Assembly (NCBI RefSeq): GCF_003594875.1
Contig: NZ_QZEY01000028.1
Location: 1-64,000, forward strand
Origin: Bailinhaonella thermotolerans
GTDB lineage: Bacteria; Actinomycetota; Actinomycetes; Streptosporangiales; Streptosporangiaceae
DNA length: 64,000 bases
Direction: 5' to 3'
Shown here: one piece after another, positions 41,864 to 49,990 of the stretch
Layout: every line of letters starts with the position of its first letter
Numbering within the stretch: position 1 is the first letter of the stretch
Notes under the pieces: generated by a model
What the model was told of the DNA's origin: nothing
What the model saw: the letters and a program-made list of their open reading frames with translations, nothing else
Database searches by the model: none
Translations under genes and position numbers: made by a program

Positions 41864-42328
41864 TCAGCGGGCGTCCCGGTCCTCCGGATCCCCCGGGCCC
41901 GGGTAGCGCTTGCGCAGCTCGCGCAGGCCGACGCCGAAGACGCCGCGAGAGAAGATCTTCTGCATCTTGAGGGCGTCGGCCGGGGCGGCCTCGAACGTGG
42001 CGCGCCACTCGACGAAGGCCTCCTCGGTCTCGGTGACCGGGGCGACGCGCAGCGTGGCGTGGAAGTCCCGCACCGGGAACGGGCTCTCCACGAAGTCGTA
42101 CGCCTGCACCCGCTCCTCGTCGTCGAGCTCGGCGAGCCGTTCCAGGAACACGCTCCCGTCCGGGCCCACCAGGCGGCGCACGCAGCCGGGCTTGGCCGGG
42201 TCCCCCGACTCGATCGCGCAGGTCTCGATCGCCGGATGCCACTCGGCGAAGTTGCCGAAGTCGCGGAGGTAGCGCCACACCTCGTCGGCGGTCGCGGGGA
42301 GGACGCTGCTGGCGTACGAGGTGGGCAT
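41864..42328 (-). CDS. SRPBCC family protein (polyketide cyclase/START-like)
   Basis: A 154-residue helix-grip protein. The N-terminus SSVLPATADEVWRYLRDFGN and the segment SVFLERLAELDDEERVQAYD are typical of SRPBCC proteins that bind a hydrophobic ligand. The C-terminus is hydrophilic. ATG 42328 is the start. A ligand cannot be named from the sequence. Confidence 0.85.
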   Translation of the reverse strand: MPTSYASSVLPATADEVWRYLRDFGNFAEWHPAIETCAIESGDPAKPGCVRRLVGPDGSVFLERLAELDDEERVQAYDFVESPFPVRDFHATLRVAPVTETEEAFVEWRATFEAAPADALKMQKIFSRGVFGVGLRELRKRYPGPGDPEDRDAR

Positions 42329-42540
42329 GTCGGCTCCTAGCGGGGGGCTCCGGGCCCGGCCTGGTCGAAGGGGCCCGACCCGCACCATGCTGCGCCGTCC
42401 GCGCCGGTCAGGCAAGCGCCTCGGCGTTCTCCACCCGATCTCCGCCCGGTTCTCCGCGCGACCCCCGCCCGTCCCCCGGCCGGTACGGCGGGGCGCCGCC
42501 GTACCGGTGGGAGGGGCGGGGACCGGGAGCCCGCCGGAGG

Positions 42541-43722
42541 CTAGAAGCCGCGCGGGAGGCCGAGGACCTGGGTGGCGAGGTAGTTGAGCAGGAGCTCCTC
42601 GGTGACGGGGGCGACCTTGCCGATGCGGGCGTCGGTGAGGAGACGGGCGACGGGGTACTCCAGGGAGTACGCCATGCCGCCGTGGACCTGGAAGGCCTGG
42701 TCGGCGGCCTCCCACGCGGCCTGCGCGGCGGTGAGCTTGCCGATGTTGGCCTCGGTGCCGCAGGGCTCCCGGTTGTCGAAGAGCCAGGCCGCCTTGTAGA
42801 GCATCAGCCGGGCCAGCTCGATCTTGGCCTTGACCTGCGCGAGCGGGAACGCCACGGCCTGGTTCGCGCCGATCGGGCGGCCGAAGACGACCCGCTCGCG
42901 CGCGTAGTCGCAGGCGACCCTGAGCGCGACCTCGGCCCCGCCGACCGAGCTGGCCCCGAGCAGGATCCGCTCGGGGTTGAGGATGTCCCACAGCACGGCC
43001 GCGCCCTGGTCGACCCGGCCGACGACGCGGTCGGCGGGCACGCGCACGTCGTCCAGGAAGACCATGTTCGACGGGGTGGTGTTCGCGCCCATCTTGGGGA
43101 TCGCCTGGTACGACAGGGTCCCGGCGGCGACGGCCTCGGGCACGTTGACCAGGAAGACGGTCAGCCCGTTCGTGCGCGGCCTGGCCTCGGCGGCCGGGAT
43201 CGTGCGGGTCACCAGCAGCATCCACTCGGCGCGCTGGACGCCGGTGATCCAGATCTTCTGGCCCTTGATCAGGAAGTCGTCGCCGTCGCGCCGGGCCGAG
43301 GTGGAGATCGCCAGCGCGTTCGACCCCGCGTCCGGCTCGGTCAGCGCGAAGCACGTCTCCATGGTCCCGGCCGCCAGCCTGGGCAGGATCTCCCGCCGCT
43401 GCCACTCGCTGCCGTGCCGGGTCAGCGTGAGCGCCCCGAACCCCGGTGTCAGCACGTAGGTGAACGCCGACCCGCCCGCGGACCCGCCTGCGGAGAGCGT
43501 CTCGGTGGCCACGGTCAGCTCCAGCAGGCCCTGGCCGCCCCCGCCGTACTCCTCGGGGACCGCGAGCCCGAGCCACCCGCCCTTGGCGAGCTCCTCCCAC
43601 ACCTCCTCCGGCCAGCGCTTCTCGGCCTCGCACCGCTGCCAGTAGTCCATGTCGTAGCGCGCGCAGATCTCCCCGATCCCGTCACGCACCGCCCGAGCAC
43701 TCTCGGGAAGGCTGAAGTCCAT
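42541..43722 (-). CDS. Acyl-CoA dehydrogenase
   Basis: A 393-residue enzyme. Signatures: CFALTEPDAGSNALAISTSA, KIWITGVQRAEWMLLVT, ERVVFGRPIGANQAVAFPLA, and QVHGGMAYSLEYPVARLLTD near the C-terminus. It starts MDFSLPESARAVRDGI, an intact N-terminus. The transcript is probably leaderless: the -10 TAGTCT ends 6 bases before the ATG. Its promoter spacer carries the same 18-bp motif as the ADH-ALDH-P450 operon, suggesting that both belong to one regulon. Confidence 0.93.
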   Translation of the reverse strand: MDFSLPESARAVRDGIGEICARYDMDYWQRCEAEKRWPEEVWEELAKGGWLGLAVPEEYGGGGQGLLELTVATETLSAGGSAGGSAFTYVLTPGFGALTLTRHGSEWQRREILPRLAAGTMETCFALTEPDAGSNALAISTSARRDGDDFLIKGQKIWITGVQRAEWMLLVTRTIPAAEARPRTNGLTVFLVNVPEAVAAGTLSYQAIPKMGANTTPSNMVFLDDVRVPADRVVGRVDQGAAVLWDILNPERILLGASSVGGAEVALRVACDYARERVVFGRPIGANQAVAFPLAQVKAKIELARLMLYKAAWLFDNREPCGTEANIGKLTAAQAAWEAADQAFQVHGGMAYSLEYPVARLLTDARIGKVAPVTEELLLNYLATQVLGLPRGF

Positions 43723-43728
43723 GCGGCC

Positions 43729-43757
43729 AGACTAGAACCAAATTCGGTTTCTTTGAA
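43729..43757 (-). promoter_or_regulatory. Leaderless promoter with the shared 18-bp motif
   Basis: Minus-strand TAGTCT (43729-43734) and TTCAAA (43752-43757) are 17 bases apart. The plus-strand motif actagaaccaaattcggt (43731-43748) fills the spacer and differs at one base from 7410-7427. Its core ACCAAATTCGGT is nearly palindromic, so it may be an operator. Confidence 0.6.
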
Positions 43758-43766
43758 AGGGCTCGC

Positions 43767-44234
43767 TTACCGCCGCTCGCCCGCCTTCCGCAGCTCCCGC
43801 ACGACGACCCCGCGGACCTGGGCGTACGGCAGGCAGCCGTAGTGCCGGGAGTCGTGGGAGCGGCTCGCGTTGTCACCGAGGACCGCCAGATGCGCGGGCG
43901 GAACCAGGGCTCCGGAGGGCGCGGGCCCCGGCTGCCCGGGGGAGGCCGGGACGCCCGGCGGCAGCCGGTCCCCGGGCACGGCGGCCACCCGCTTCACCGC
44001 CCAGGCGCGGTCGCGCGGCACGAGGGCGGCGACCTCCGGCGGCGGCCGTTCGGCGAAGACCACGACCTGGCCCCGCCGTACCGACGACGGGCGGACCCGG
44101 CGGACGAGCGCGACGTCGCCCGGCCTGAGGGCGGGCGACATGCTCTCGCCGTCCACGGTCACCACGGCGTACCGGCGGCGGGCCCAGGCCAGGGCGGCCG
44201 CGAGCGCGAGGAGGAGCGGGAGCGCGAGGATCAC
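43767..44234 (-). CDS. S26 family signal-peptidase-like protease
   Basis: A 155-residue signal peptidase I-type protease. One N-terminal helix (ILALPLLLALAAALAWA) anchors it; the catalytic Ser31 lies in DGESMSPALRPGD and Lys81 in DRAWAVKRVAAVPGD; the box VLGDNASRSHDSRHYG follows. It is shorter than housekeeping signal peptidases. GTG 44232-44234 overlaps the redoxin stop codon (GTGA), so the genes are coupled. As the third gene after a Cys-rich peptide and a redoxin, it may process that peptide; this is inference from order. Confidence 0.88.
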   Translation of the reverse strand: MILALPLLLALAAALAWARRRYAVVTVDGESMSPALRPGDVALVRRVRPSSVRRGQVVVFAERPPPEVAALVPRDRAWAVKRVAAVPGDRLPPGVPASPGQPGPAPSGALVPPAHLAVLGDNASRSHDSRHYGCLPYAQVRGVVVRELRKAGERR

Positions 44235-44839
44235 GCCGGGGCCGGCGCGGGCAGGCGGGCGAAGTCCACGTCCACGAGCGTGACCCGGCCCTCGGACACC
44301 GCGCAGAACGCCGGGAAGCCGCGCACGTGGAAGGCGTCGGCCACGGGGGTGCCGCGGGTCTCGACGACGACCCGGGCGACCGGGCTCAGCGCCTCGACCA
44401 GGTCGGCGGGGTCGGTCACCTGGCCGTCGATCACCACGAGGACGCGGCGGCGGTCCTGCCCGCGCGCCCAGGCGGCGATCGCGGGGACCTTCTCCCGGCA
44501 GGTCGCGCACTCGGGCGCCAGGAAGATCGCGATCGTCCGGTCGGGCAGCAGTTCGCGCGTCACCGTCTCGCCGTCGGTGGTCGCGGCGGAGAAGGCGCCG
44601 ACCTCGTCACCGGGGTAGGGGAGGTCCTTGACGGCGGCGGACGGCGGCAGCCCGCTCATCCGCGTGAGGTCCTGGAGCATCGTGGTGTGCTCGCGGATCC
44701 GGCGCACGAGGCCGACCGTCAGCAGCAGGTTGAGCACGCACAGGAGCGAGAAGAAGATCACCACGGAGGTCAGCAGCGCCACGTTCCTCGCCTTCCTCGA
44801 AAGCGGCGGCCGGCGGGCCGCCGGGGGCGGCTGCGCCAC
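44231..44839 (-). CDS. Membrane-anchored thioredoxin-fold protein (MauD/TlpA-like)
   Basis: A 202-residue protein with one N-terminal helix (ALLTSVVIFFSLLCVLNLLL) and an outside thioredoxin-like domain. The redox motif is PECATC (Cys111, Cys114), and the cis-Pro loop is VRGFPAFCAV. It resembles MauD-type proteins, which form disulfides in the Cys-rich small subunit of methylamine dehydrogenase. The immediate upstream gene here encodes a Cys-rich small peptide, a likely substrate by analogy. GTG 44839 is the start. Confidence 0.85.
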   Translation of the reverse strand: MAQPPPAARRPPLSRKARNVALLTSVVIFFSLLCVLNLLLTVGLVRRIREHTTMLQDLTRMSGLPPSAAVKDLPYPGDEVGAFSAATTDGETVTRELLPDRTIAIFLAPECATCREKVPAIAAWARGQDRRRVLVVIDGQVTDPADLVEALSPVARVVVETRGTPVADAFHVRGFPAFCAVSEGRVTLVDVDFARLPAPAPA

Positions 44840-44884
44840 CGGCGGGGCCGATGGCGCAGGCGGTCGTTCCGGTCGGCGGGGCGG

Positions 44885-45070
44885 TCAGCAGCTCTGGCTG
44901 GTGGTGTAGCAGGGGGTGCACCAGGACCCGTGCTCGGGGTCGTACCGGCGGACGCCGACCCTGCGGTTGTAGCAGCAGGTCTGCCAGCCGCCGCAGACGG
45001 CGCTCGCCGTCATCTTGGGGGCCACGCGCTGGAGCAGGCGATCTCCGATGCGGGTGATGGCGTGAATCAT
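44885..45070 (-). CDS. Small Cys-rich peptide, first gene of peptide-redoxin-S26 operon
   Basis: A 61-residue product from ATG 45070 behind AGGGAG. Residues 1-24 are leader-like (MIHAITRIGDRLLQRVAPKM), followed by a core with six Cys (AVCGGWQTCC, then SWCTPCY and a C-terminal SQSC). It is paralogous to the peptide at 2796-2996. No Sec signal is evident, so export might use a dedicated route or the leader itself. It is followed after 45 bases by the redoxin and then the S26 protease. I do not recognise a named peptide family. Confidence 0.75.
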   Translation of the reverse strand: MIHAITRIGDRLLQRVAPKMTASAVCGGWQTCCYNRRVGVRRYDPEHGSWCTPCYTTSQSC

Positions 45071-45285
45071 TTCTTCTCCCTCTGTCCGGCTCGCCGGATC
45101 TCGGCGAGGTCCGCTGAGACGAGGTGATCGCTGCCCGGAAGATCGCACGCGGATCAGGCCAGGTCAATATCGAAGAATCAGATGGTTGTGCCTGGGGTGA
45201 TCGAGCCTGGTGTGAACTCGCCACGTGGCCGGCCGGAGGCTCCGGGTCGCCGCTTCGGCGCGGCGCCGCGCCGGGGCCGCGGCTG

Positions 45286-45299
45286 TGGGAGCGCTCCCA
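45286..45299. promoter_or_regulatory. TGGGAGCGCTCCCA operator (CebR type)
   Basis: This perfect 14-bp palindrome is identical to the CebR box described in Streptomyces, bound by a LacI-family cellobiose/cellotriose sensor. It lies 21 bases before the GNAT start, over the likely promoter. No LacI gene or glycosidase gene lies in the window. Confidence 0.75.
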
Positions 45300-45320
45300 C
45301 ATAGGCCAGAATGCGTGATC

Positions 45321-45932
45321 ATGACAGTCATCGTGCGGCCCTACCGCGAGTCCGACCGGGCCGATCTCTACGACATCTGCGTGCGCACCGCCCACCAGGG
45401 GGGAGACTCGCGGCACCTCTACCCCGACCCGGACCTCATGCCGAGCATCTTCGCCGCGCCGTACGTCCGCTTCGAGCCCGAGCTGGCGTTCGTGGCCGAC
45501 GACGGGACGCGGGCGGTGGGGTACATCGTGGGCACGGCGGACACGGCGCGGTTCGTGCGCGCGTTCCGGGAGGAGTGGCTGCCGGAACTGGCCACGCGGT
45601 ACCCCGCGCCGGTCGCGCCGCCCGCCACGCCCACCGAGGAGATGGTCGCGCTGATGCACGACCCGGAGCGGATGATCCTCCCCGAGCTCGCGGACTACCC
45701 CGCCCACCTGCACATCGACCTGCTGCCCGGCCACCAGGGCGCGGGGCACGGCCGCAGGCTGATGACCGCGTTCCTGGGCGCGCTCGCGGGCCAGGGCGTT
45801 CCCGCGGTCCACCTCGGCATGGTCACCGCCAACACCGGGGCGCGCGCCTTCTACGACCGGCTCGGCTTCCACGAGATCCCCGTCCCGGACCCCGGCCCCC
45901 TCACCTACCTCGGGCGCTCCACGGCCCCGTGA
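45321..45932 (+). CDS. GNAT acetyltransferase related to the O-GlcNAcase C-terminal domain
   Basis: A 203-residue GNAT-fold protein. It starts VIVRPYRESDRADLYDICVR and continues with the unusual HLYPDPDLMPSIFAAPYVRF; motif A is LHIDLLPGHQGAGHGRRLM, and motif B has TGARAFYDRLGF. The N-terminal pattern resembles bacterial relatives of the acetyltransferase-like domain of O-GlcNAcase. ATG 45321 is the start. The CebR-type operator just upstream suggests sugar-dependent control, unusual for a GNAT gene. Confidence 0.82.
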   Translation: MTVIVRPYRESDRADLYDICVRTAHQGGDSRHLYPDPDLMPSIFAAPYVRFEPELAFVADDGTRAVGYIVGTADTARFVRAFREEWLPELATRYPAPVAPPATPTEEMVALMHDPERMILPELADYPAHLHIDLLPGHQGAGHGRRLMTAFLGALAGQGVPAVHLGMVTANTGARAFYDRLGFHEIPVPDPGPLTYLGRSTAP

Positions 45933-46067
45933 CCCCCGGCCCGGCGGACGCCGCGCCCGCCGTACGGCACCAGCCGGGCCGTACGGCCGGCGCGGGCGGC
46001 TCAGCGGGCGCGGGCCGGTCGGCGGAGCGGTCGGTCGGCGGGGCGGGCGGCTCAGCGGGCGGGCCGG

Positions 46068-46655
46068 TCAGCGGGGGCGGCGCGCGTGGTAGACGAACGC
46101 CGGGGGGAGGTTGCGCCAGACGGTGCGGCTCAGGACCACTTCCTCGAAGGACTCCTGGAGGAGGCGGCGGAAGCGGCGGGCCGGCGGGAGCGCGCGGGCG
46201 TGGATGTAGGCGAAGGTGGTGAAGGCGCCGCCGGGGGCCATCGCGGCGGTCACGGCGGCGAGGATGTCGCGCTGCAGGGAACCGGAGAAGGCGGCCCAGG
46301 GCAGCCCGCTGATCACCGCGTCGGCCGCCGGGAGCCCGCGCTCGGCGAGGATCCCCGGCAGCCGGGCGGCGTCGTCCACCACCACGTCCACGTCCGGGAA
46401 GCGCCGGGCCAGCGGCACGGCCAGCGCCGGGTTGAGCTCGACGGCCAGGTGGTGCCCGCGCCCGCCGAGGCGGCGCTGGATGTCGCGGGTGAACGGGCCG
46501 GTCCCCGGCCCCAGCTCCACGATCACCGGGTCGCCGGACTCGGGCACCGGCGCGTTCACGGCGGTGGCCAGGCGGCGAGAGCTCGGCGCGAAGGCCCCGG
46601 TGACGGCGGGTGCGCGGACGAACTGGCGGAGGAACAGGGCGTTGTCGTTCACCAT
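46068..46655 (-). CDS. Class I SAM-dependent methyltransferase (PmtA-like)
   Basis: A 195-residue methyltransferase. The SAM motif is VIVELGPGTGPFTRDI; the acidic end of strand 2 is LAVELNP; DLV-type post-I segment VDVVVDDAARL and motif IV VISGLPWAAF follow. The pattern SGLPWAAF resembles phospholipid N-methyltransferases (PmtA) and the related KsgA group. ATG 46655 is preceded by a weak ribosome site. It is divergent from the histidine kinase genes; the target is uncertain. Confidence 0.85.
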   Translation of the reverse strand: MVNDNALFLRQFVRAPAVTGAFAPSSRRLATAVNAPVPESGDPVIVELGPGTGPFTRDIQRRLGGRGHHLAVELNPALAVPLARRFPDVDVVVDDAARLPGILAERGLPAADAVISGLPWAAFSGSLQRDILAAVTAAMAPGGAFTTFAYIHARALPPARRFRRLLQESFEEVVLSRTVWRNLPPAFVYHARRPR

Positions 46656-46772
46656 GATTCCGACGCTAGGGGCGGGGGCGGGGCGGCAAGATCCGCCGGG
46701 CGGCCCGGATTCCGGCCAGAAGGAGGAGGCGGCCCACCCGTTGGCAGGAGGGGGGCGCGGCCGGGCCGCCCA

Positions 46773-46778
46773 TAGGGT
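46773..46778 (+). promoter_or_regulatory. TAGGGT -10 element of the kinase operon
   Basis: The hexamer ends 6 bases before ATG 46785. There is no ribosome site, so the transcript is probably leaderless. The spacing matches the case at 20819-20832. Confidence 0.5.
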
Positions 46779-46784
46779 GATCGC

Positions 46785-48608
46785 ATGAGAGGGCGGAACT
46801 GGCGGAACTGGCGGAACGACGGGTTCGACGTGCTCTGCGCCGCCGCCGGCGTCCTGGCCGCGCTCACCTCCTACGGCTGCTCCGCCTGCCGGGGGAACCC
46901 GGCGCTGGAGTCCGCCGAACTGGTGGCCGACGTGCTCGTGGGGCTGTCGCTGGGCCTGATGCGCCGCCGGCCGGTGGCGGTGTTCGGGTTCCAGTTCGCG
47001 GTCGCCGTCGTCATGGCGTCGGGCGCGGCCGGGCCGGCGTCCGGGAACGTGCCGTTCACGCTCCTGGCCGCGCTCGGCGGCGTCGGTTTCCGCGGCGGGG
47101 CGGTCCTGATCACCGTCGCCTACACGCTGGCCGTCGTCCTCGACGTCGCCAACCGGTTGCTGTGGGCGAGGTTCGGGGTCGCCGGAGTCCCGCTGGAGGC
47201 CACGGCCATCCTGCTCACCGCCGCCGCGCCCGTCGCGTTCGGCCGTTACCTCGGGGCGCTCAAGGAGGGCCTGCGCGCCGCCGAGTCCCGCGCCCGCCAC
47301 GCCGAGGCGCGCCGCGTCGCCGAGACCCGCGCCGCCCGCCTGGCCGAACGCGCCCGCATCGCCCGCGACCTGCACGACAGCGTCGCCCACCACGTCGGCG
47401 CCATCGTCCTGCGCGCCGGGGCCGCCGGCTACGCCCGGGCGGCCGCCCGCGCCGCCGCCGTACCGCCCGCGACCGGCCCAGCCGAGGACCACGTCGGGCG
47501 GCATCCGGGAACCGCCGCGTTCCCCGCCGCCTTCGGCCACGCCGGCGCGAGCGCCACCGGTCCCCGCGACGTCCGCTCCACCGGCCGCAGCGGCCGCAGC
47601 GGCCACAGCGGCCACAGCGGCCACGGCGGCCACAGCGGCCACAGCGGCGACTGCGGCGACCGCGGTGACTCCGGCGAGCGCGGTAGGGCCGGCGCGGGGA
47701 CGGGGCCGGCCCTGGCGGCCGAGGCCGAGAGCGGGACCGGGGACGGGGCCGGAGCCGGGACCGGGTCCACCGCGTCGCCGGTCCCCGAGCCGGGGCGGCC
47801 GGGCGCGGACGGAGCGGGCTCAGGCCGTACCCTCGGCGAGCCCGGCGCGGCCGGGCCGCGCGCACCGGCTGAGGCGGGGGCCACTGGGCCCGCGATTCCC
47901 TGGCCGGTGGTTCCCGGGCCGAGGACGGCGGGGACGGGCTCGGGTCGTGGCACCGGTCGGGACTCCGGTACGGTCGGCTCCGGCCCCGGTCTCGCAGGTG
48001 ACGCGGGGCGCGAGGTCCCGCCGGCTCCCGGGCCGGGACCCGGAGCGGCCGGACCGACCGGAGCGGGCGGACCGGGCGGAGCGGCGGCCGGGGTGGGCGA
48101 GGACGACGTGCTGGGGGAGATCCGGGAGATGGGCGTGCGGGCGCTGGGTGATCTGCGGCGGCTGCTGGCCGTGCTCAGGGACCCGGAGGCGGCGGAGGAC
48201 CCGCTGCCGGTGGCGGACCCCGAGGGGCTGGTGGCGGAGGCCGTCAAGGCGCTGAGCGCCGCGGGGCTGGACGTGGACCTGGAGGTGGACCCGGAGGTCG
48301 CGGCGGTGCCCGTGGAGGTGCGGGCCGAGGCCGCCCGCGTCGTGCGGGAGGGGCTGACCAACGCGCTCAAGCACGCGGGCCCCGGGACCGCCGTGGAGGT
48401 CCGCGTCTTCGTGGCGGAGGGGGAGCTGTGCGCCGAGGTGCGCAACGGCGCCCCCGCTCGGCCGCCGGAGCCGTTCCCCGCGTCCGGGTACGGCCTGGCC
48501 GGGGCCCGCGAACGGGTGGAGCGGCTGGCCGGGCACGTGTCGGCGGGGCCCACGCCGGACGGCGGCTGGCTGCTGGCCGTACGCCTCCCGGAGAGGGGGG
48601 CGGCGTGA
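46785..48608 (+). CDS. NarL-type sensor histidine kinase with large low-complexity insertion
   Basis: A 607-residue kinase. Residues 15-170 hold about five membrane helices. The HisKA_3 first helix ARIARDLHDSVAHHVGAIVL carries the phospho-His197. A Gly/Ala/Ser/Pro-rich insertion of about 215 residues follows (roughly 220-436), including a GHSGHSGHGG run. The second dimerisation helix then resumes (LGEIREMGVRALGDLRRLLA), and the ATPase domain has the N box REGLTNALKHA and GYGLAGARERVERLAG. The next gene encodes the same domains with a loop of about 12 residues at that point. The genes overlap by GTGA; a response regulator follows. Confidence 0.9.
   Translation: MRGRNWRNWRNDGFDVLCAAAGVLAALTSYGCSACRGNPALESAELVADVLVGLSLGLMRRRPVAVFGFQFAVAVVMASGAAGPASGNVPFTLLAALGGVGFRGGAVLITVAYTLAVVLDVANRLLWARFGVAGVPLEATAILLTAAAPVAFGRYLGALKEGLRAAESRARHAEARRVAETRAARLAERARIARDLHDSVAHHVGAIVLRAGAAGYARAAARAAAVPPATGPAEDHVGRHPGTAAFPAAFGHAGASATGPRDVRSTGRSGRSGHSGHSGHGGHSGHSGDCGDRGDSGERGRAGAGTGPALAAEAESGTGDGAGAGTGSTASPVPEPGRPGADGAGSGRTLGEPGAAGPRAPAEAGATGPAIPWPVVPGPRTAGTGSGRGTGRDSGTVGSGPGLAGDAGREVPPAPGPGPGAAGPTGAGGPGGAAAGVGEDDVLGEIREMGVRALGDLRRLLAVLRDPEAAEDPLPVADPEGLVAEAVKALSAAGLDVDLEVDPEVAAVPVEVRAEAARVVREGLTNALKHAGPGTAVEVRVFVAEGELCAEVRNGAPARPPEPFPASGYGLAGARERVERLAGHVSAGPTPDGGWLLAVRLPERGAA
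47583..47663 (+). repeat. 9-bp tandem repeat in the kinase insertion
   Basis: Nine consecutive 9-bp units (ggccgcagc or ggccacagc, last two degenerate) run in frame from 47583 to 47663. They encode repeated Gly-Arg-Ser and Gly-His-Ser triplets. The length is a multiple of three throughout. Confidence 0.9.
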
Positions 48609-49990
48609 GACGGGCCCCATGGGAACCGGGCGCGCTGCGCCCACTGCTGCTCGACGTGCTGCTGGGCGGGGCGGCGATGGGCTTCGCCGTGCTGACCACC
48701 TGGAACGGGTGGAACATCGGCACCCTGCCGGTCTGGGGGAGCGGCCTGGCCGTGTACGCCTCGGGCTTCTCGATGGCGTTCGTGCGGCACGTGCCCTTGA
48801 TCGTGGCGATTTTCAACGGGGCGCTGCTCGTCTTCATGGACGCGTTCTCGCCCTACGCGGCCAACGCGGTGCAGGGCCTGTTCGCCGTGGCGCTGGGCGT
48901 GCTCGCGATGGAGGCGAGCTGGCCGATGATCGCCGTGGCGTACGCCCTGGGGTGCGTGGCCTCGGCCGTGAACGTGATAGACGGCCCGTTCAGCGAGGTC
49001 GTCACCCACTGGCGCGCGCTGACGCTGCTGGCGGTCGTGGCCGCGCCCCTCGCGATCGGCCGCTACGTCGGCGGCCTGCGGGTCTCCGCCGAGATCGAGC
49101 GCGCCCGCGCGCAGGCCGCGATCGAGCGGCGGGAGGCCGAGACCCGGGCGGCCCGGCTGGCCGAGCGCACGCGGGTGGCCCGCGACCTGCACGACATCGT
49201 CGCCCACCACGTCAGCGCGATGGTGTTGCGGGCGAGCGCGGCGCAGTTCGCGGGGGCGAGCGGCCCGGCCTCGGCGGCGCTGGCCGACATCCGCCGCACG
49301 GGCACCAAGGTGCTGGACGACCTGCGCGGGCTGCTCGCCGTCCTGCGCGACCCCGACGCCGTGGACGAGGCGCTGCCGGTGGCCGACCCCGAGGGCACGA
49401 TCGAGGACGCCGTGTCCCGGCTGGAGGCCGCGGGCGTGCGGGTCGCCGTCGACGTCGACCCCGCCGTCGCGGCGGCCCCCTCCGTCATCCGCGCCTCCGG
49501 GGCGTTCATCATCCGCGAGGGCCTGACCAACGTGCTCAAACACGCCGGTCCCGGCACCGCCGTACGGCTCACGCTGCGCCCCGAGCCGGGCGCGATACGG
49601 CTGAGCGTGGAGAACGACGCCCCGGCGGGCGACCCTCCGGCGCTACCGTCGCCGGGGTACGGCCTCGGCGGCGTGCGCGAGCGCGTGGACCTGCTCGGCG
49701 GCGACATGACCGCCGGGCCCACGCCGGCGGGCGGCTGGCTGCTCACCGCCCGCCTGCCGTACGGCTCCCGCGACGGCTCCCCGGGTGAGCCCGACGACGG
49801 CTCCCAGGGGGAAGCGGGTGAGGGCCCTCCGGCCGGTCCCGGCGACGCCACCCGGGGCGACCCGGGCGGGGGCCTCCGGATCTGCTCGCGCGACGGGGCC
49901 CGGGGCCCCGGCGGGCGCGGGGACGGGGCGCGGCGGGACGTGACGTGTGACGAGGAATCCGACGAGGGGGATCAGTGCCGGTCAGAGTAG
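48605..49990 (+). CDS. NarL-type sensor histidine kinase
   Basis: A 461-residue kinase paralogous to the one before it. Residues 10-160 hold about five membrane helices; HisKA_3 RVARDLHDIVAHHVSAMVL carries His196; the second helix is ALADIRRTGTKVLDDLRGLL; and the ATPase part has REGLTNVLKHAGPGTAV and GYGLGGVRERVDLLGGDM. The last 75 residues are a Gly/Asp-rich tail (GEPDDGSQGEAGEGPPAG). GTG 48605 overlaps the previous stop codon. The stop lies inside the response regulator gene by 16 bases, so all three are coupled. Confidence 0.9.
   Translation: MRRAPWEPGALRPLLLDVLLGGAAMGFAVLTTWNGWNIGTLPVWGSGLAVYASGFSMAFVRHVPLIVAIFNGALLVFMDAFSPYAANAVQGLFAVALGVLAMEASWPMIAVAYALGCVASAVNVIDGPFSEVVTHWRALTLLAVVAAPLAIGRYVGGLRVSAEIERARAQAAIERREAETRAARLAERTRVARDLHDIVAHHVSAMVLRASAAQFAGASGPASAALADIRRTGTKVLDDLRGLLAVLRDPDAVDEALPVADPEGTIEDAVSRLEAAGVRVAVDVDPAVAAAPSVIRASGAFIIREGLTNVLKHAGPGTAVRLTLRPEPGAIRLSVENDAPAGDPPALPSPGYGLGGVRERVDLLGGDMTAGPTPAGGWLLTARLPYGSRDGSPGEPDDGSQGEAGEGPPAGPGDATRGDPGGGLRICSRDGARGPGGRGDGARRDVTCDEESDEGDQCRSE

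Noticed and set aside
47583-47663. CRISPR-like short regular repeats
   Set aside because: The units are contiguous 9-mers without spacers and are read in frame inside a histidine kinase.
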